Part shown: positions 45,351 to 55,992 of the stretch, piece by piece
Layout: each line of letters opens with the position of its first letter
Numbering within the stretch: position 1 is the stretch's first letter
Source of the DNA: Cervus elaphus
Taxonomy: Eukaryota; Chordata; Mammalia; Artiodactyla; Cervidae
Length of the DNA stretch: 64,000 bases
Direction of reading: 5' to 3'
Assembly (NCBI RefSeq): GCF_910594005.1
Contig: NC_057825.1
Location: forward strand, 49,011,037-49,075,036
Made by a program: the position numbers and the translations under genes
The notes under the pieces: model-generated
What the model was told of the DNA's origin: nothing
The model's database searches: none
What the model saw: only the letters and a program-made list of their open reading frames with translations

Positions 45351-46222
45351 ATCTCTCTCTTTTCTCACTTTCTTTTTTTTTCCTCACTCTCTTTCTGTCC
45401 TTACATTCCTATCCTTCTGCCTCTTTCTTCCCATCTTTAGATTAATGGGTCATCCAGGCTTTAATCTTTGGTCTTTATATACTCAGGCATCTAATATTGG
45501 AGATGCTAAAACAGATATTGAGGAGTGAATGTCAATTAATCAAGATGCAACTTTGTAGGTGGTTGAGAGTGCATGTTTTAGCCTCAGACTTTGGGAAGTT
45601 GAAATTTTGGCAAAAAAAGCTGGCATTGTTGGGTAAGAAGAGCTGATACCCAAGTTATACTGTTAAAGGTTGTTTCCCAAGTGTATATAGCACTAACTTC
45701 TACATCTGGAAGTTTATGCTGATCACCTGGAAATTTTTCAATCTGATTGATTTCTAAGCTTTACTCTTTGGAGATTATGATTCTGCAGATGTAGAGTGGT
45801 GCCAAAGATCTGGATTTCAGTGTGACATTTTGCCAGGTCCAGGAACCATTTATAAGTGAGATGTAATGAGGGCCTGGCCTCATTTTCCTGTGGAAATCGA
45901 GGACAGGGGAGGCACTCAGACAATGTTACAGAGATAGTGTTGAGCAGACTTGTAAACAAATTCCTTCCTAATAGTAGGAAAGAATCAAAACTGACACCAG
46001 GCTTTCAGTCCTGATGGTGGGATGCTGGTAATATCATCAGCAAAGTATTGGTGTTTAATGATTGTTGACAGAGATGACTGATTGTGCTTTTGATCGACAG
46101 AGAGTGAGAAGATCTAGAAGGACATCCTGTATCTCTATCCAGAAGAGGAGTCCAAGGTTGCTTGGAAGAGAGGACAGCACAGAGCTTAAGAGTTTAAAGT
46201 TGAGTCTTATAAAAGTGTATAT
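45351..46222. other. Anonymous sequence with one DNA-transposon relic
   Basis: Pyrimidine-rich at 45351-45430. A MER5A-like fragment lies at about 45715-45850 (listed separately). Nothing else recognised. Confidence 0.45.
45715..45850 (+). repeat. MER5A-like hAT MITE fragment (tentative)
   Basis: 'atgctgatcacctggaaatt', 'gattatgattctgcagatgt' and 'gatctggatttcagtgtgac' follow the MER5A order (gcatcacctgggaac, gaatcagaaactctgg, caatctgtgtttt). Highly diverged. Confidence 0.5.
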
Positions 46223-46500
46223 GAGGACTTCCCTGGTGGTCCAGTGGTTAAGAATCCACCAGTGCAATGCAGAGGTCGTGGATTCAATCCCTGGTCCAGG
46301 AGGATCCCACATGCCACAGGGCAGCTAAGCCCTTGCACCGCAACTGCTAGGCCTGTGATTTTGAGCCTGTGGTCCACAACAAAAGCTGTCAATACAGTGA
46401 GAAGCCTGTACACCACAACTAGAGAGTAGCTCCCACTCACCACAACTAAAGAAAGACCCAGCACAGCCATAAGATTATGCCAGCACAGCCAGCAGAGATT
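46223..46500 (+). mobile_element. CHR-2-type tRNA-derived SINE
   Basis: Cetartiodactyl CHR SINE: 'gacttccctggtggtccagt', 'gtggattcaatccctggtcc', 'gcagctaagcccttgcacc', 'cagtgagaagcctgtacacc' and 'gagagtagctcccactcacc', ending 'gacccagcacagcc'. Confidence 0.9.
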
Positions 46501-46539
46501 ATGATGATATGAAAATATAAATACTACTCATCATTATAA

Positions 46540-46740
46540 GGGCTTCCCTTGTAGCTCAGCTGGTAAAGAATCTGCTGCATTGCAGGATACGCAGGTTTGA
46601 TCCCAGAATTGGGAAGATCCCCTGGAGAAGGGAACAGCTACCCACTCCAGTATTCTGGCCTAGAGAATTCCTTGGACTGTATAGTCCATGAGGTCACAAA
46701 GAGACAGACATGACTGAGTGACTTTCACTTTCTTTCTCTT
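46540..46740 (+). mobile_element. Bov-tA SINE with perfect 12-bp TSD
   Basis: Head 'gggcttcccttgtagctcag', short body 'ttccttggactgtatagtcc', tail 'gactttcactttctttctct'. Flanked by tcatcattataa at 46528-46539 and 46741-46752. Confidence 0.96.
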
Positions 46741-46754
46741 TCATCATTATAAAA

Positions 46755-46890
46755 ACTACCATTTATGTAATAGGATACTACTAAGAAATTTACATACAGT
46801 GTCTAATGTCATCCTTGCAAAAACCTTGGGAGATCCCCAATTTATAGAAAAAAAATCAAGACTCAGCTTTTTGTTTTCCTGTGATCAACT
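46755..46890 (-). repeat. MIR fragment, antisense (tentative)
   Basis: 'aatttacatacagtgtctaatg', 'catccttgcaaaaaccttgg' and 'ccaatttatagaaaaaaaatc' resemble reverse MIR ('actcatttaatcctcacaac', 'ccattttacagatgagg'). Confidence 0.5.
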
Positions 46891-47825
46891 AGTTCACTGT
46901 ATATGTTTTGATGACTCTAGCACTTGACACATGACTCTAAAAAAATCCTTTGTACCATAGTGACAAAGTGACAAAATAGTGAAGAAGGATCAGCTAGAGA
47001 TTTTTCTCTTACTTGAAAGAGAAAATGACAGCTTGGACAAAGTGGTTTTCTTAAACAGTAATAATTGCTTCAGAGAAGTAAATTTGTACTTCTTCAGAAC
47101 TTGAGAAAAATCTACCAGTTTGGGCTATTAGGGTGTTGTTAGCAATCCCTGAGATTAGAATTTCAGAGAAATAGAGATGAAAGAAGACAGATTAAAAGGT
47201 ATGGTAAGTGTGTCTTCTGAGACCAGGAGGATTGAGTATAGCAGCTCTATCAGCAGGTTGGTGTTTATGGAAAAGTGAGAAGAGAGACCCTATATGTGAA
47301 TGTTCAAGGTGAAAATATTCACACATTCTTAAAATATAGAAATAGACTTGGAAGAGTCTGATTGTTGCATAACTGTAAAAGTGTCACTGAAATTGGCTTT
47401 AATTCAGGTTGCTGGCTTCTGTGGGTAGGAAAACAATTGGAGAATGTGGCAAGTGTGGGTGGTTGGATGGATAATGATGTGATTTTTGTCTGTTTAGACT
47501 CTTGCTATTAAGTAGAAAAAGAGGATAAATATTGGAAAGGCAAAAGAATGTGTTTTCCTAGAAAAGGCATACCTCTTAAACCTCTCACTTAGAGAGAATA
47601 GAGTGTGAATGCGGTAGAAAAAGAAAGGTAAGCACAGAATGATCTGAAGAGCCCCAGACAGAAGCTGAGTTGTGACTATAGATCAGAAGAACCTTAACTA
47701 GAAGGATATGTTCACAATGAGCTATTTATTCAATCTCAGAACTGGGCATTTATGGAAAAAAGGGATCCCAGATTTCATCTCCTTGGATCTACATTTCCCA
47801 AATTTTATCATTTCAATACTGCTTT
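46891..47825. other. Anonymous sequence
   Basis: AG-rich, no recognised element or exon. Confidence 0.45.
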
Positions 47826-48617
47826 TTCTCATTTTTTATTGAGCTGTAACTGACATACCATAAAGCTCACTTTAATGTGTACAATAGAGCAATTTTTAGA
47901 ATATGTGCAAAGTTATAGAACCATCACCACTATCTAATTCCAGAACATTTTTCTAACCCCTAAAAGAGACTCCAAGCTCATTAACAATCATCATCCATTT
48001 CCCCTTCCCTTCAGCCCCACTATCTATACAGTGTTTTGACACTGGTCCAGACATTTCATGTAAATGGAGTCATACAATATGTGATCTTTTGTGTCTTTTT
48101 TTCCTTACCATATTGTTTTCAAGGCTCATCCATGCTGTAACATTTATTTGCATTTTATTTCTATTTATGGATGAATGCTATTCCACTAATTTTATTTACC
48201 AGTTTTCAGTTGATGGACATTTAGGTTTTTATTTTGGGATTATTATGAATGATTATTATACAATGAGCATTAGAACATAAGTTTTATCTTGAGGGGAACA
48301 TGTGCTTTTGTTTCTCTTTGATATATACGAACAAAGTTTGGAAGTAGCAACTTCCAAACTATTTTTTAAAGCCAAGGTACCGTTTTACATTCCGTCCATC
48401 AATCTATGAAAGTTACAGTTTCTCCACATTCTTTCTGACACTTATTTTCCATCTTTGTGATGATAGCTATCTTAGTGGGTGTGAAGAAGTATCTCATTTT
48501 GGCTTTTATTTGCATTTCCTTACTGAATAATGATGTTGAGCATCTTTTCCTGTTCTTATTAGCTGTTGTATCTATTTTTTAAAAGACAGTTCTATTCAAA
48601 TTCTTTGCCCACTTTTA
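47826..48617 (-). mobile_element. Old L1, 3' end (outer element, left part)
   Basis: Antisense L1 3' region: 'ttttattgagctgtaactga', 'aaccatcaccactatctaat', 'gtcatacaatatgtgatctt', 'ggctcatccatgctgtaaca', up to 'caaattctttgcccactttt'. An ORF2 portion that would lie immediately upstream in the element is found at 51703-52140, beyond a 3 kb block of other L1 sequence. Confidence 0.85.
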
Positions 48618-48662
48618 ATTCCACAAGGAAGGGAACGTCTATTTTGTCTGATGTGATTGTTG

Positions 48663-48865
48663 TTGTTTAGTCCGTAAGTTGTGTCCGACTCTGTGAACCA
48701 TGGATTGCAGCCTGCCGGACTCCTCTGTCCATGGGATTTCCCAGGCAAGAATACTGGAGTGGGCTGCCACTTCCTACTCCAGGGGATCTTCCCGACCCAT
48801 GGATTGAACCCGCATCTTGTGCATTGGCAGGCAGATTCTTTACCACTGAACCACCTGGGAAACCC
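48663..48865 (-). mobile_element. Bov-tA SINE in L1, imperfect 13-bp TSD
   Basis: Antisense, 'ttgtttagtccgtaagttgt' to 'gaaccacctgggaaaccc'. Flanks gatgtgattgttg (48650-48662) and gatatgactgttg (48866-48878) differ at two positions. Confidence 0.93.
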
Positions 48866-49667
48866 GATATGACTGTTGCTACCCCCAATTCCTCATCATT
48901 TCTGTTTGTATTATATATTTTTCCATCCCCTCACTTTCATTTGTGTGTGTATTTAGCTCTGAGGTGAGTCTCTTGTAAGCAACCTATAAATGGGTCTTAT
49001 TTTTTGTATCCAATCAGCTGCCATAAATGCCCTTTTGATTAGAGCATCTAGTCCATTGACATTTAAAGTGATTATTGATAGGTATGTATTTACTGCCATT
49101 TTTTTTCTTGTTCTCTGATTGTTTTTGTATTAATAGTTCTTTGTTTTTAATATCTTTTAGTCTCTTCCTTTGTGTTTTGATGTTTTTATTTAGTGGTATA
49201 CATTTTTTCCTTTCTCTCTAGTTTTTTGTATCTATTGTAGGTTCTTAATTTGTGATTGCCATGGGGTTTGTATATGTTGACCTATAACTATATCTACTTG
49301 TTTTACACTGATAGTCATTTAATTTCAACATATTTTAAAAGATCTACATTTTTACTCCTCTTCCCCACATTTTGTGTTTTTTGGGCCATATTTTACATCT
49401 TTATGTTAACCCCTTCACTCTTTATTATAAACATTACTTTTTATAATAATGATGATCCCTAGCCCTTACTATATATTTGCCTTTCATAGTGGAGTGTTTC
49501 TTTTTCCATAGGTACTTCTTGTTCTAGCCTTTTCAGCTGGGGAAGATCCTTTAAATTCCTTTGGGGTTGGTTTAGTATTGATGAACTCTTCATTTTTGCT
49601 TCTCTGAGAAGTTCTTTCTCTTTCCTCCAATTCTGAATGATAACCTTGCTGAGTAGAGTATCTTAGA

Positions 49668-49859
49668 TTACAGGTTTTTTCCTCTCAGTACTTTGAATAT
49701 ATCATGCTGTTCCCTTTTAGTCTTCAAAGTTTCTTCAGGGAAATCAGCAGATAGCCTTATCCCTTGTAAATGACTCTTTTTTCTTTCTGTCTTTAGAATC
49801 CCCTGTGTAACTTTTGCTTTAATTGTGATATGTCTTGGTGTGGATCTGCTTAGGTGCAT
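49668..49859 (-). pseudogene. L1 ORF1p C-terminal domain remnant
   Basis: 63 residues open with STPRHITIKAK, GIRLSADFPEETLKTKRE and DIFKVLRGKNL, the conserved RNA-binding C-terminal domain of L1 ORF1p. Upstream (to about 50370) a coiled-coil-like stretch reads ISDLEDRIMEIIQKEKKK with frame breaks. ORF1p is the nucleic-acid chaperone of L1 particles. Non-functional here. Confidence 0.85.
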
Positions 49860-50379
49860 CTTGTTTCCTTCCTCAGATTTGGGAAGTCTTCAGCTGTAAT
49901 TTCATCAAATATATTTTCAGCCCCCTTCTGTCTCTTTTTCTGAGACCCCTGTAATGCAGATGTTGTTTTCTCAGAAATTTGCTAAACTGTTCTCATTTTT
50001 TTCATGTTTTTTCTTTTCTTTTTGGATTATTTCCATTATTCTATCTTCCAGATCACTTATGTGTTCTTCTGTATGACTTAGTCTGCTATTCATTTCTTGT
50101 AGAGTGTTTTTCACTTCAATTATTGTATTCTTTGGTTCTATTTTCTTTTAATATGTTCTAGTTTCTTGTTAAAATTCTTACTGTGTTCATCTATTCTTTT
50201 TCCTAATTCAGTTACCATTCTTATTACTAATACTTTGAATTCTTTACCTGATAAGTTGCTTTTTCTGTTTCATCATTTAAATTTTCAGAGATTTTCTCTT
50301 GCTCTTTCAATTGAGAATAGTTCATCTGTCTTTCCATTTTATTTAAGTTTTTCTGTCTCTATGGATTTATTGATAGGTG

Positions 50380-51680
50380 GAGCAGCTACCTATAACAGTC
50401 TTAAAGGCGTGTCTTCATGTGGAAGTGTCCTAAGCAGTCTATGTGGGCCGAGGGCCCTTGGTGGGAAAGCTGGATTCGATGTGGACGGAAGTTGTTCTCT
50501 CCTCAGGGTGTGCCGGCAGCTGTCACCATTGTTAAGAGATAGGGCTGGAGACAGAAGGTCTTTGGCTGGAACTGCGTGTAAGGTGGGGTGTCCCCTCCGC
50601 TTAGTGGCCGTCACTGCCCGCTGGAGGGGAGCATCACATCGCAAATAGATAGGGCAGACGTCCTGGGGCTCCGGTCTGAGCTGGCTCTGTTTTCCTTAAG
50701 TGTGTTCTCTCCTGTCGTTCCGCACAAGCACCCTCACCCCAGGGGAGAACAGTGATGGAGCAGGAGAGGCCCGTGTAGACTCCCAGCTCATGTCAGTTTG
50801 TGAGCAGCAGTGTGTCGGCTCCAGACCGAGGTCTGAGCTGCCCCCAGCGCGCCGCCTGCCGTACCCGAGTCCGCATTGTCTCACAGCCGGCCGCTCCCCA
50901 CAGCGCTGCCCAGCACGCTCAGTTACGGAACCCCAAAGCAGAGCAGGTGGAGCCACGCAGGCCACACGGGCTCCTGCTACGTGTCAGCGCACATGCCGGG
51001 CAGCCCGGCTGCCGCCGCAGATCGCGATCACCTCTGCCGCGCCGCCTGCGTCAGCATCAGCCAGTGGCAGTGCCCGCCACGCGACCGTCCCGTCAGATGC
51101 CGCCCAGGGTCCCAGTTGCCTCTTTGTCCCCCTGCTGAGCTCTCTCCCTGGTCTCGGCCGTCCTTGCTCCAGTGCAGGGCTGTGGGGTGAAGGAAGCAGG
51201 ACTGGGGTATTCATTGCTCAGACGGGGACATGTCCTGGAGTGATCATAGAACACTGGGCAGCCTCCGGATCAGCCCTCAGTCAGTCCTCTGTCCCGTAGG
51301 GGAGCAAACCAGCTTTCCCATGCCTCTAACAAGTGGAGCCCAAGATGCCCACACCCCTTCTGCGAGTTCTGCTGGCTCTCCAGCCACCCAAGTAGGCTTG
51401 TCTTCCCTGTGTCAGATTCCAGTAGGAGGGCTCCGGATATGTGGTTTCAAAAGCTCACTCCCCAGGGCAGATCGCTGGGTCCTCTCCCAGGGACACAGGT
51501 CCTGATCTTACTGCTTCTCTTTCCTTCTTTCCTGATTCCATGTGGCTCTTTCTTACAGCCTTGTTTGTACAGGAGTCTGTCTTGCAGTTTTGAGTTAGTT
51601 TTCAGTGAGAATTGTTCCGTATATAGGTGTATTTTTGTGTGTTTGTTGGAAGAGGCAAGTTCCACGTCTTCTACTCTACC
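50380..51680 (-). promoter_or_regulatory. CpG-rich L1 5' UTR (antisense)
   Basis: The only markedly CpG- and GC-rich block in the window (for example 'cagcgcgccgcctgccgtac'). It lies between the L1 start at 51702 and ORF1, so it is the L1 internal-promoter region. Its long open frames on both strands (a 199-codon frame at 50700-51299 on the plus strand, for instance) reflect GC content, not genes. Activity unknown. Confidence 0.75.
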
Positions 51681-51702
51681 ATCTTGATCAATTCCCCCCA
51701 TC

Positions 51703-52140
51703 TTTTTACTTATTGGTGATTTCTTTCAAAGCACAAATATTGATGAGGTCAAATTTATCTCTTTTTTTTGCAGGGGTGGGTGGTGGGTGGGGTGTTGCTT
51801 GCCCTTTTGGTATCGTATCCGAAAAATAGTTGCCTAATCCAAAATCACAAAGATTCACAGCTATGTTTCCTTTTAAGAGTTTCTTAGTTTTAATTTTTAT
51901 ATTTACATCTTTGATCTATTCAGTTAATTTTTGTACATGGTGTGAGGTAGGTGTCTACTTGCATACTTATGCATGTGGATTTCCAGTTGTTTCAGTACTA
52001 TTTGTCTTCAAAAATTAAGTGACCATAAATGTAAGACTTATTTCTGGACTTTCAATTCAAATCAGCTTATCAATAAGTCTATTTTTATGTCAGTGCCAAA
52101 TTGTTTTGATCATAGCAGCCTTGTAAGTTTTGAAATGCTA
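51703..52140 (-). mobile_element. Old L1 ORF2 fragment (outer element, right part)
   Basis: Antisense ORF2 3' half: 'gcacaaatattgatgaggtc', 'tgcctaatccaaaatcacaa', 'tttgatctattcagttaatt', 'gtacatggtgtgaggtaggt', 'aagtgaccataaatgtaaga', 'cttgtaagttttgaaatgct'. In element order it ends near 'caccaataagtaaaaag'. The piece at 47826-48617 picks up about 100-130 bp further on, so both belong to one older L1. Confidence 0.8.
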
Positions 52141-52209
52141 CTACCTTTTAACATTAAATACCATTATACTTATGACTGCCATTTTTAATTTTATATTTTT
52201 CTATAATTA

Positions 52210-52553
52210 AAATTTTTTTTTTTATTTATTTTGGCTCTGCTGGGTCTTTGTTTCTGTGCTGGATTTCTCTAGTTGCGGCAGGCGGAGTTTACTCTTTAGT
52301 TACAGCGCACAGCTTCTCATTGCAGTGGCTTCTCTTGTTGCAGAACATGGTGCTAGGGCATGCCTGCTTTTTGGTAGTTGCCTGCAGGTGGGTTCAGTAG
52401 TTGAGGCTCAGGGCCTCTAGAGCACAGACTCAATAGTTATGGTGCACAGACTTAGTTGCTTCAAGACATGTGGGATTTTCCTGGACCAGGGAGTGAACCT
52501 GTGTCTCTGGCATTGGCATGCTGATTCTTTACCACTGAGCCATTAGGGAAGCC
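52210..52553 (-). mobile_element. CHR-2-type SINE, antisense
   Basis: T-run tail at the left, 'ttggctctgctgggtctttg', 'tagttgcggcaggcggagtt', 'ctctagagcacagactcaat', 'gaccagggagtgaacctgtg' (B box) and 'ccactgagccattagggaag' (5' head). Confidence 0.9.
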
Positions 52554-55020
52554 CACGTGTGTTTTTTAATAATATAATTAGGTGGAATCATTTGATAGTT
52601 TCTGTTCTTAGTCACCTTGGTTGAAAGTTGATTTTTAGTCTTCCTGGCTGAAAACTTGATATGACTTTGCAGCCCTTAATTTTTCTGAATGGAGACAGAA
52701 GAAAAGTGCCTAGATGGAGACTATAATTCTGAAGAGAAATTGGTGGCTGTGGTCAATAGAAATTCTAGAAAAAATAAAATGTTAGCATTTCAGGTCTGTA
52801 ATTTGTATATTATTTGTTGCTTATTAGATTATAAAAGTTTTAAACTGAACATTTATGGGTTTCCTTATGGAAACATGTGTAGCATGAAAAGAGAAACTTT
52901 GGATATATATTATTTATATATTGTATCCATATTTTGTTTAGCTGTACCCAGGCAGTTATGCATATGTGCGACTTGATCAGCATGATATCACTTTCCTTTT
53001 TATTAATCTGAAAGAATGCATCTAGATAAATTGGAGTTTGAGGTTATTAATAAAAAGCCAGAGTCCTTGTTTGATGATAAAATTGTAATGTATCTGTGTG
53101 TGACAGAGAAAGAGACAACGAGAATACTAATTCTCTAAGAATTTATTCTCTAAGATGCTGCTGTTTTCTAAGATATGAATGTGAGTAATAAAATATGCAA
53201 GCAACATATGCACTCACATGCCAGTAATGTGTTTTTTCAAGGTGTAGTACATTGAGTGTGATGTGTGAAGTGCAAATCCAGCTGCCACAATCAGGTATGT
53301 GATTCATTGTATTTTACAAACATTGTTTTGCATATGGGGAAAAATTTCATTTAATAATAGGATCTGTATTTTCTTTCCTTCTCTCGATGTTGTTTTCTCT
53401 TCCAATTGTATGCCATTTATTTAGTGTATGAACATATATTTAGTGTACGAACACATATTTATATGAAAAATGTGTTCATTATTCTCATATAATTTATGAT
53501 GGGATTTAGAGTTGTTTGGTCTGAATAGACACCCCCTCTCATCAGGCTGAAGGTAATAACATATCTTTTTCTCTTTACAGCAAAAATAGATTAAAAAAAT
53601 AAAAGTTGTATTGTGCATATAATCAACAAGACCATATACTACAATTAATTTGTTTTGTTTTAAATGCATTGTGTAGGAAATGGTGTAATTACACTGCTCC
53701 AATTGCATTCCTTTGTCTCAACATCGTTGCTGTTCTCCAGTGGATTGTGGTCAATAATATTTCATTTTAAAATCCTGTGCTAAAGGTGGACAGGTCTTGA
53801 ATTGCATGTTGTTCTTTAAACCAGCTCATAACTGTGCTCTGTCACACCTAGTATACTGATGCAACATTTACTTGTTATCATTAATTTGGAAACTGCATGA
53901 TTTGCTAAATTATACACTGGTCATTCAGAGTCATATCAGGTGTAGTCAAAGGCCGGATTGAATGGCATGTTTCTGCTCCCAGTTTTGCAGTCTTTATTGA
54001 AATAGAGCATGCAGAGTTGTTTTTGATCTTCATAATGAAGTCCATCTCCAGGAGGCATTCCTGGAGCCCAGTCTGACCAGAGTGCACCTGTTGCAAGAAG
54101 CATTCCCTTCCTTCTAGCCCATTTTGACTCTGCCACTTGTAGATTTATGCACATATTACTGACTTTCACCATCACTCAGAATAGGAATGTAGCTACCTTG
54201 TTACAGGGAGGTGGTAAAAAATGCATTCTGAGCCAATGTAAAAATATCCTATTAGATTTCATTTTAGTATTTTTATTATGTAATTTTGAAGATTCAACTG
54301 TTTGTTTTGTTTTTTTTTTTAGATAAACACCAGTGGCATAGTCAGGTCTTTACTCTGTGCAACTCCATATTCCATAATGTAACATACATGTTAGTGGAAG
54401 ACAGTCTCCAAAAGGTGAACTGACAGTAGTCACTGCTTGCTGCCACATTTTTAATAGAGGTGTTTAAGGAGATAGACAGAATATTTTAAGCTGAGAGAGG
54501 TGAAGATGATTGAATATTCTTTTTAAATGGAGAAGTTTGCCCATTCTTTGTTTATTTTATAAATCCTACTCTGCAGCCTACACACATTTGCATTGATTTT
54601 TGTAGGTCAAAAGTGAAATTGATTCATAACACATCACATTAATGTAATTTATAATGTCTTTTTTTTTTTTTTGCACATTAAAGCTTTTCTAAATGATGAG
54701 CTCACACTTTTTTCACAAGTTTGCCTAAATTTAATTTAATATGTAGGGTGAAGAGTAGAAAGAATGGCATCTCAGTGATTGTTCCTTAGAATATATCATA
54801 AATTTTTTTTTCCTTTTTTGTTTGGAGTTCAAGCATCATGCTAGTGATATTAATAGCTAATAGTTTGTAAGTTCTGCCATCTCTTCAGGTTTTTATTTCA
54901 CTTGAGATGTTTTAATCAAGCCCTGTTTTATTTACTTATTTTTTTTTATCTTCTTCTTCCACTGAAACAGTAAACTCCATATGGGTAGGGACTTATAGTG
55001 ATCATAAAGAATCTGGCAGA
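52554..55020. other. Repeat-poor anonymous sequence
   Basis: About 2.5 kb with no recognised interspersed repeat. T-runs lie at 54309-54322 and 54658-54672. No convincing exon or RNA gene. The absence of repeats could mean conserved non-coding DNA, but conservation cannot be seen from one genome. Confidence 0.4.
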
Positions 55021-55620
55021 TCACAAGATATTGTATACCATTATCTTGTGGAGAGTGGCGGGGGGACAGGGATTGAAGTGGGGCAATAACCTGATCCGAT
55101 TTGCATCTTAAAGACAGCCAAAGTTCAGAGCAGGATCATGATGGTCTGGTGGTGGGGGCACATCTGGGGTCAGGGAGAGGACTTAGAAAGTTGATCCAAC
55201 AAGAAATAATGATAGCCCAATTTAAGATATTGGTAGTAGATTCGAAAGTCATGGACTAATTTAAGCAATATTAAGGAGGTAGAATCTATGGGACTGGGTG
55301 GTTGAGAGATGTAATTAGTGGGGGAAAGGTAGAGTCGAGGAACATTTTTGGTTTTCTTTTTGTGCAATTGGTGGAATCATGTGTGAAGAGAAGCAAATAT
55401 TTTTTCTAAAATAAAATGAATTCAACTAGGAGTTGTTTCATGTGAAGCACCTGAAGGCTGTCAAGAAGAAATACCGAGTAGGTTACTAGAGATAGGAATC
55501 TAGAACTCAGGAGACAGATATGTGCTGAGGATAATAGGGTTTAAGTTTATCAAGATATAAGTGGCTGTTGAAGCCATAGTTTGGGAGATTTTCCAGGAAA
55601 AAAATCACAAAGACAATAGG
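55021..55620 (+). repeat. Ancient unclassified interspersed repeat (tentative)
   Basis: 'ataacctgatccgatttgca / tcttaaaga', 'gatattggtagtagattcga', 'aggaggtagaatctatggga' and 'tggctgttgaagccatagtt' follow the same mammalian repeat pattern suspected at 5990-6570 and 17690-18100, covering a more complete middle part. Confidence 0.4.
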
Positions 55621-55762
55621 GGACTGTGGGTTGAATCCTGAGAATTGGCAGTTATTCCATAAATTGAGCCCAGGAAGACAAAATGAGTAGCATCCACAGA
55701 AGCAAAGAACTAGGCACGTGATACACCATAAGAAGAACATACCAGAGTGTTTGTGTCTAATA

Positions 55763-55992
55763 GTGTGTGTGTGTGTGTGTGCTAAGTCACTTCAGTTGTG
55801 TCCAACTCTTTGCGACCCTGTAGACCGTAGCCTGCCAGGCTCCTCTGTTCATGGGATTCTCCAGGCAAGAAGAGAGTGGATTGCCATGCCCTCCTCCTGG
55901 GGATTTTCCTGGCCCAGGGATTGAACTTGCCTCTCTTTTATCTTTTGCATTGTCTGGCAGGTTCTTTACCCCTGGTGTCACCTGGGAAGACC
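55763..55992 (-). mobile_element. Bov-tA SINE with (GT)n at its 3' side
   Basis: (gt)n at 55763-55780, then 'gctaagtcacttcagttgtg' through BovA, tRNA B box 'gggattgaacttgcctctct', to 'gtgtcacctgggaagaccc'. An about 8 bp gap sits in the body (ggcaagaagagagtgga). Confidence 0.93.

Larger units (their letters stand above)
48639..51702 (-). mobile_element. L1 5' half (5' UTR, ORF1, start of ORF2) lodged in older L1
   Basis: In element order: 5' terminus 'ggggggaattgatcaagatgg' at about 51702-51682 with the 'agtagaag' word, a CpG-rich 5' UTR (about 50380-51680), ORF1 (about 49640-50370), a long A-rich ORF1-ORF2 spacer (about 49110-49640), and the first part of ORF2 (SIITLNVNGLDALIKRA, about 49050-49110) to 'agcaacaatcacatcagaca'. 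It then stops at 48639 without 3' end, poly(A) or TSD. A Bov-tA SINE is inserted at 48663-48865. Alternatives: a HAL1-like (ORF1-only) derivative, or one rearranged L1. Confidence 0.75.

Noticed and set aside
50166..50648. 160-codon open frame, plus strand
   Set aside because: It runs antisense through L1 ORF1 into the L1 5' UTR. The composition is simple and no domain is present.
50700..51299. 199-codon open frame, plus strand, in GC-rich DNA
   Set aside because: It is antisense to an L1 5' UTR. GC-rich sequence gives long stop-free frames by chance, and no protein family is recognisable.
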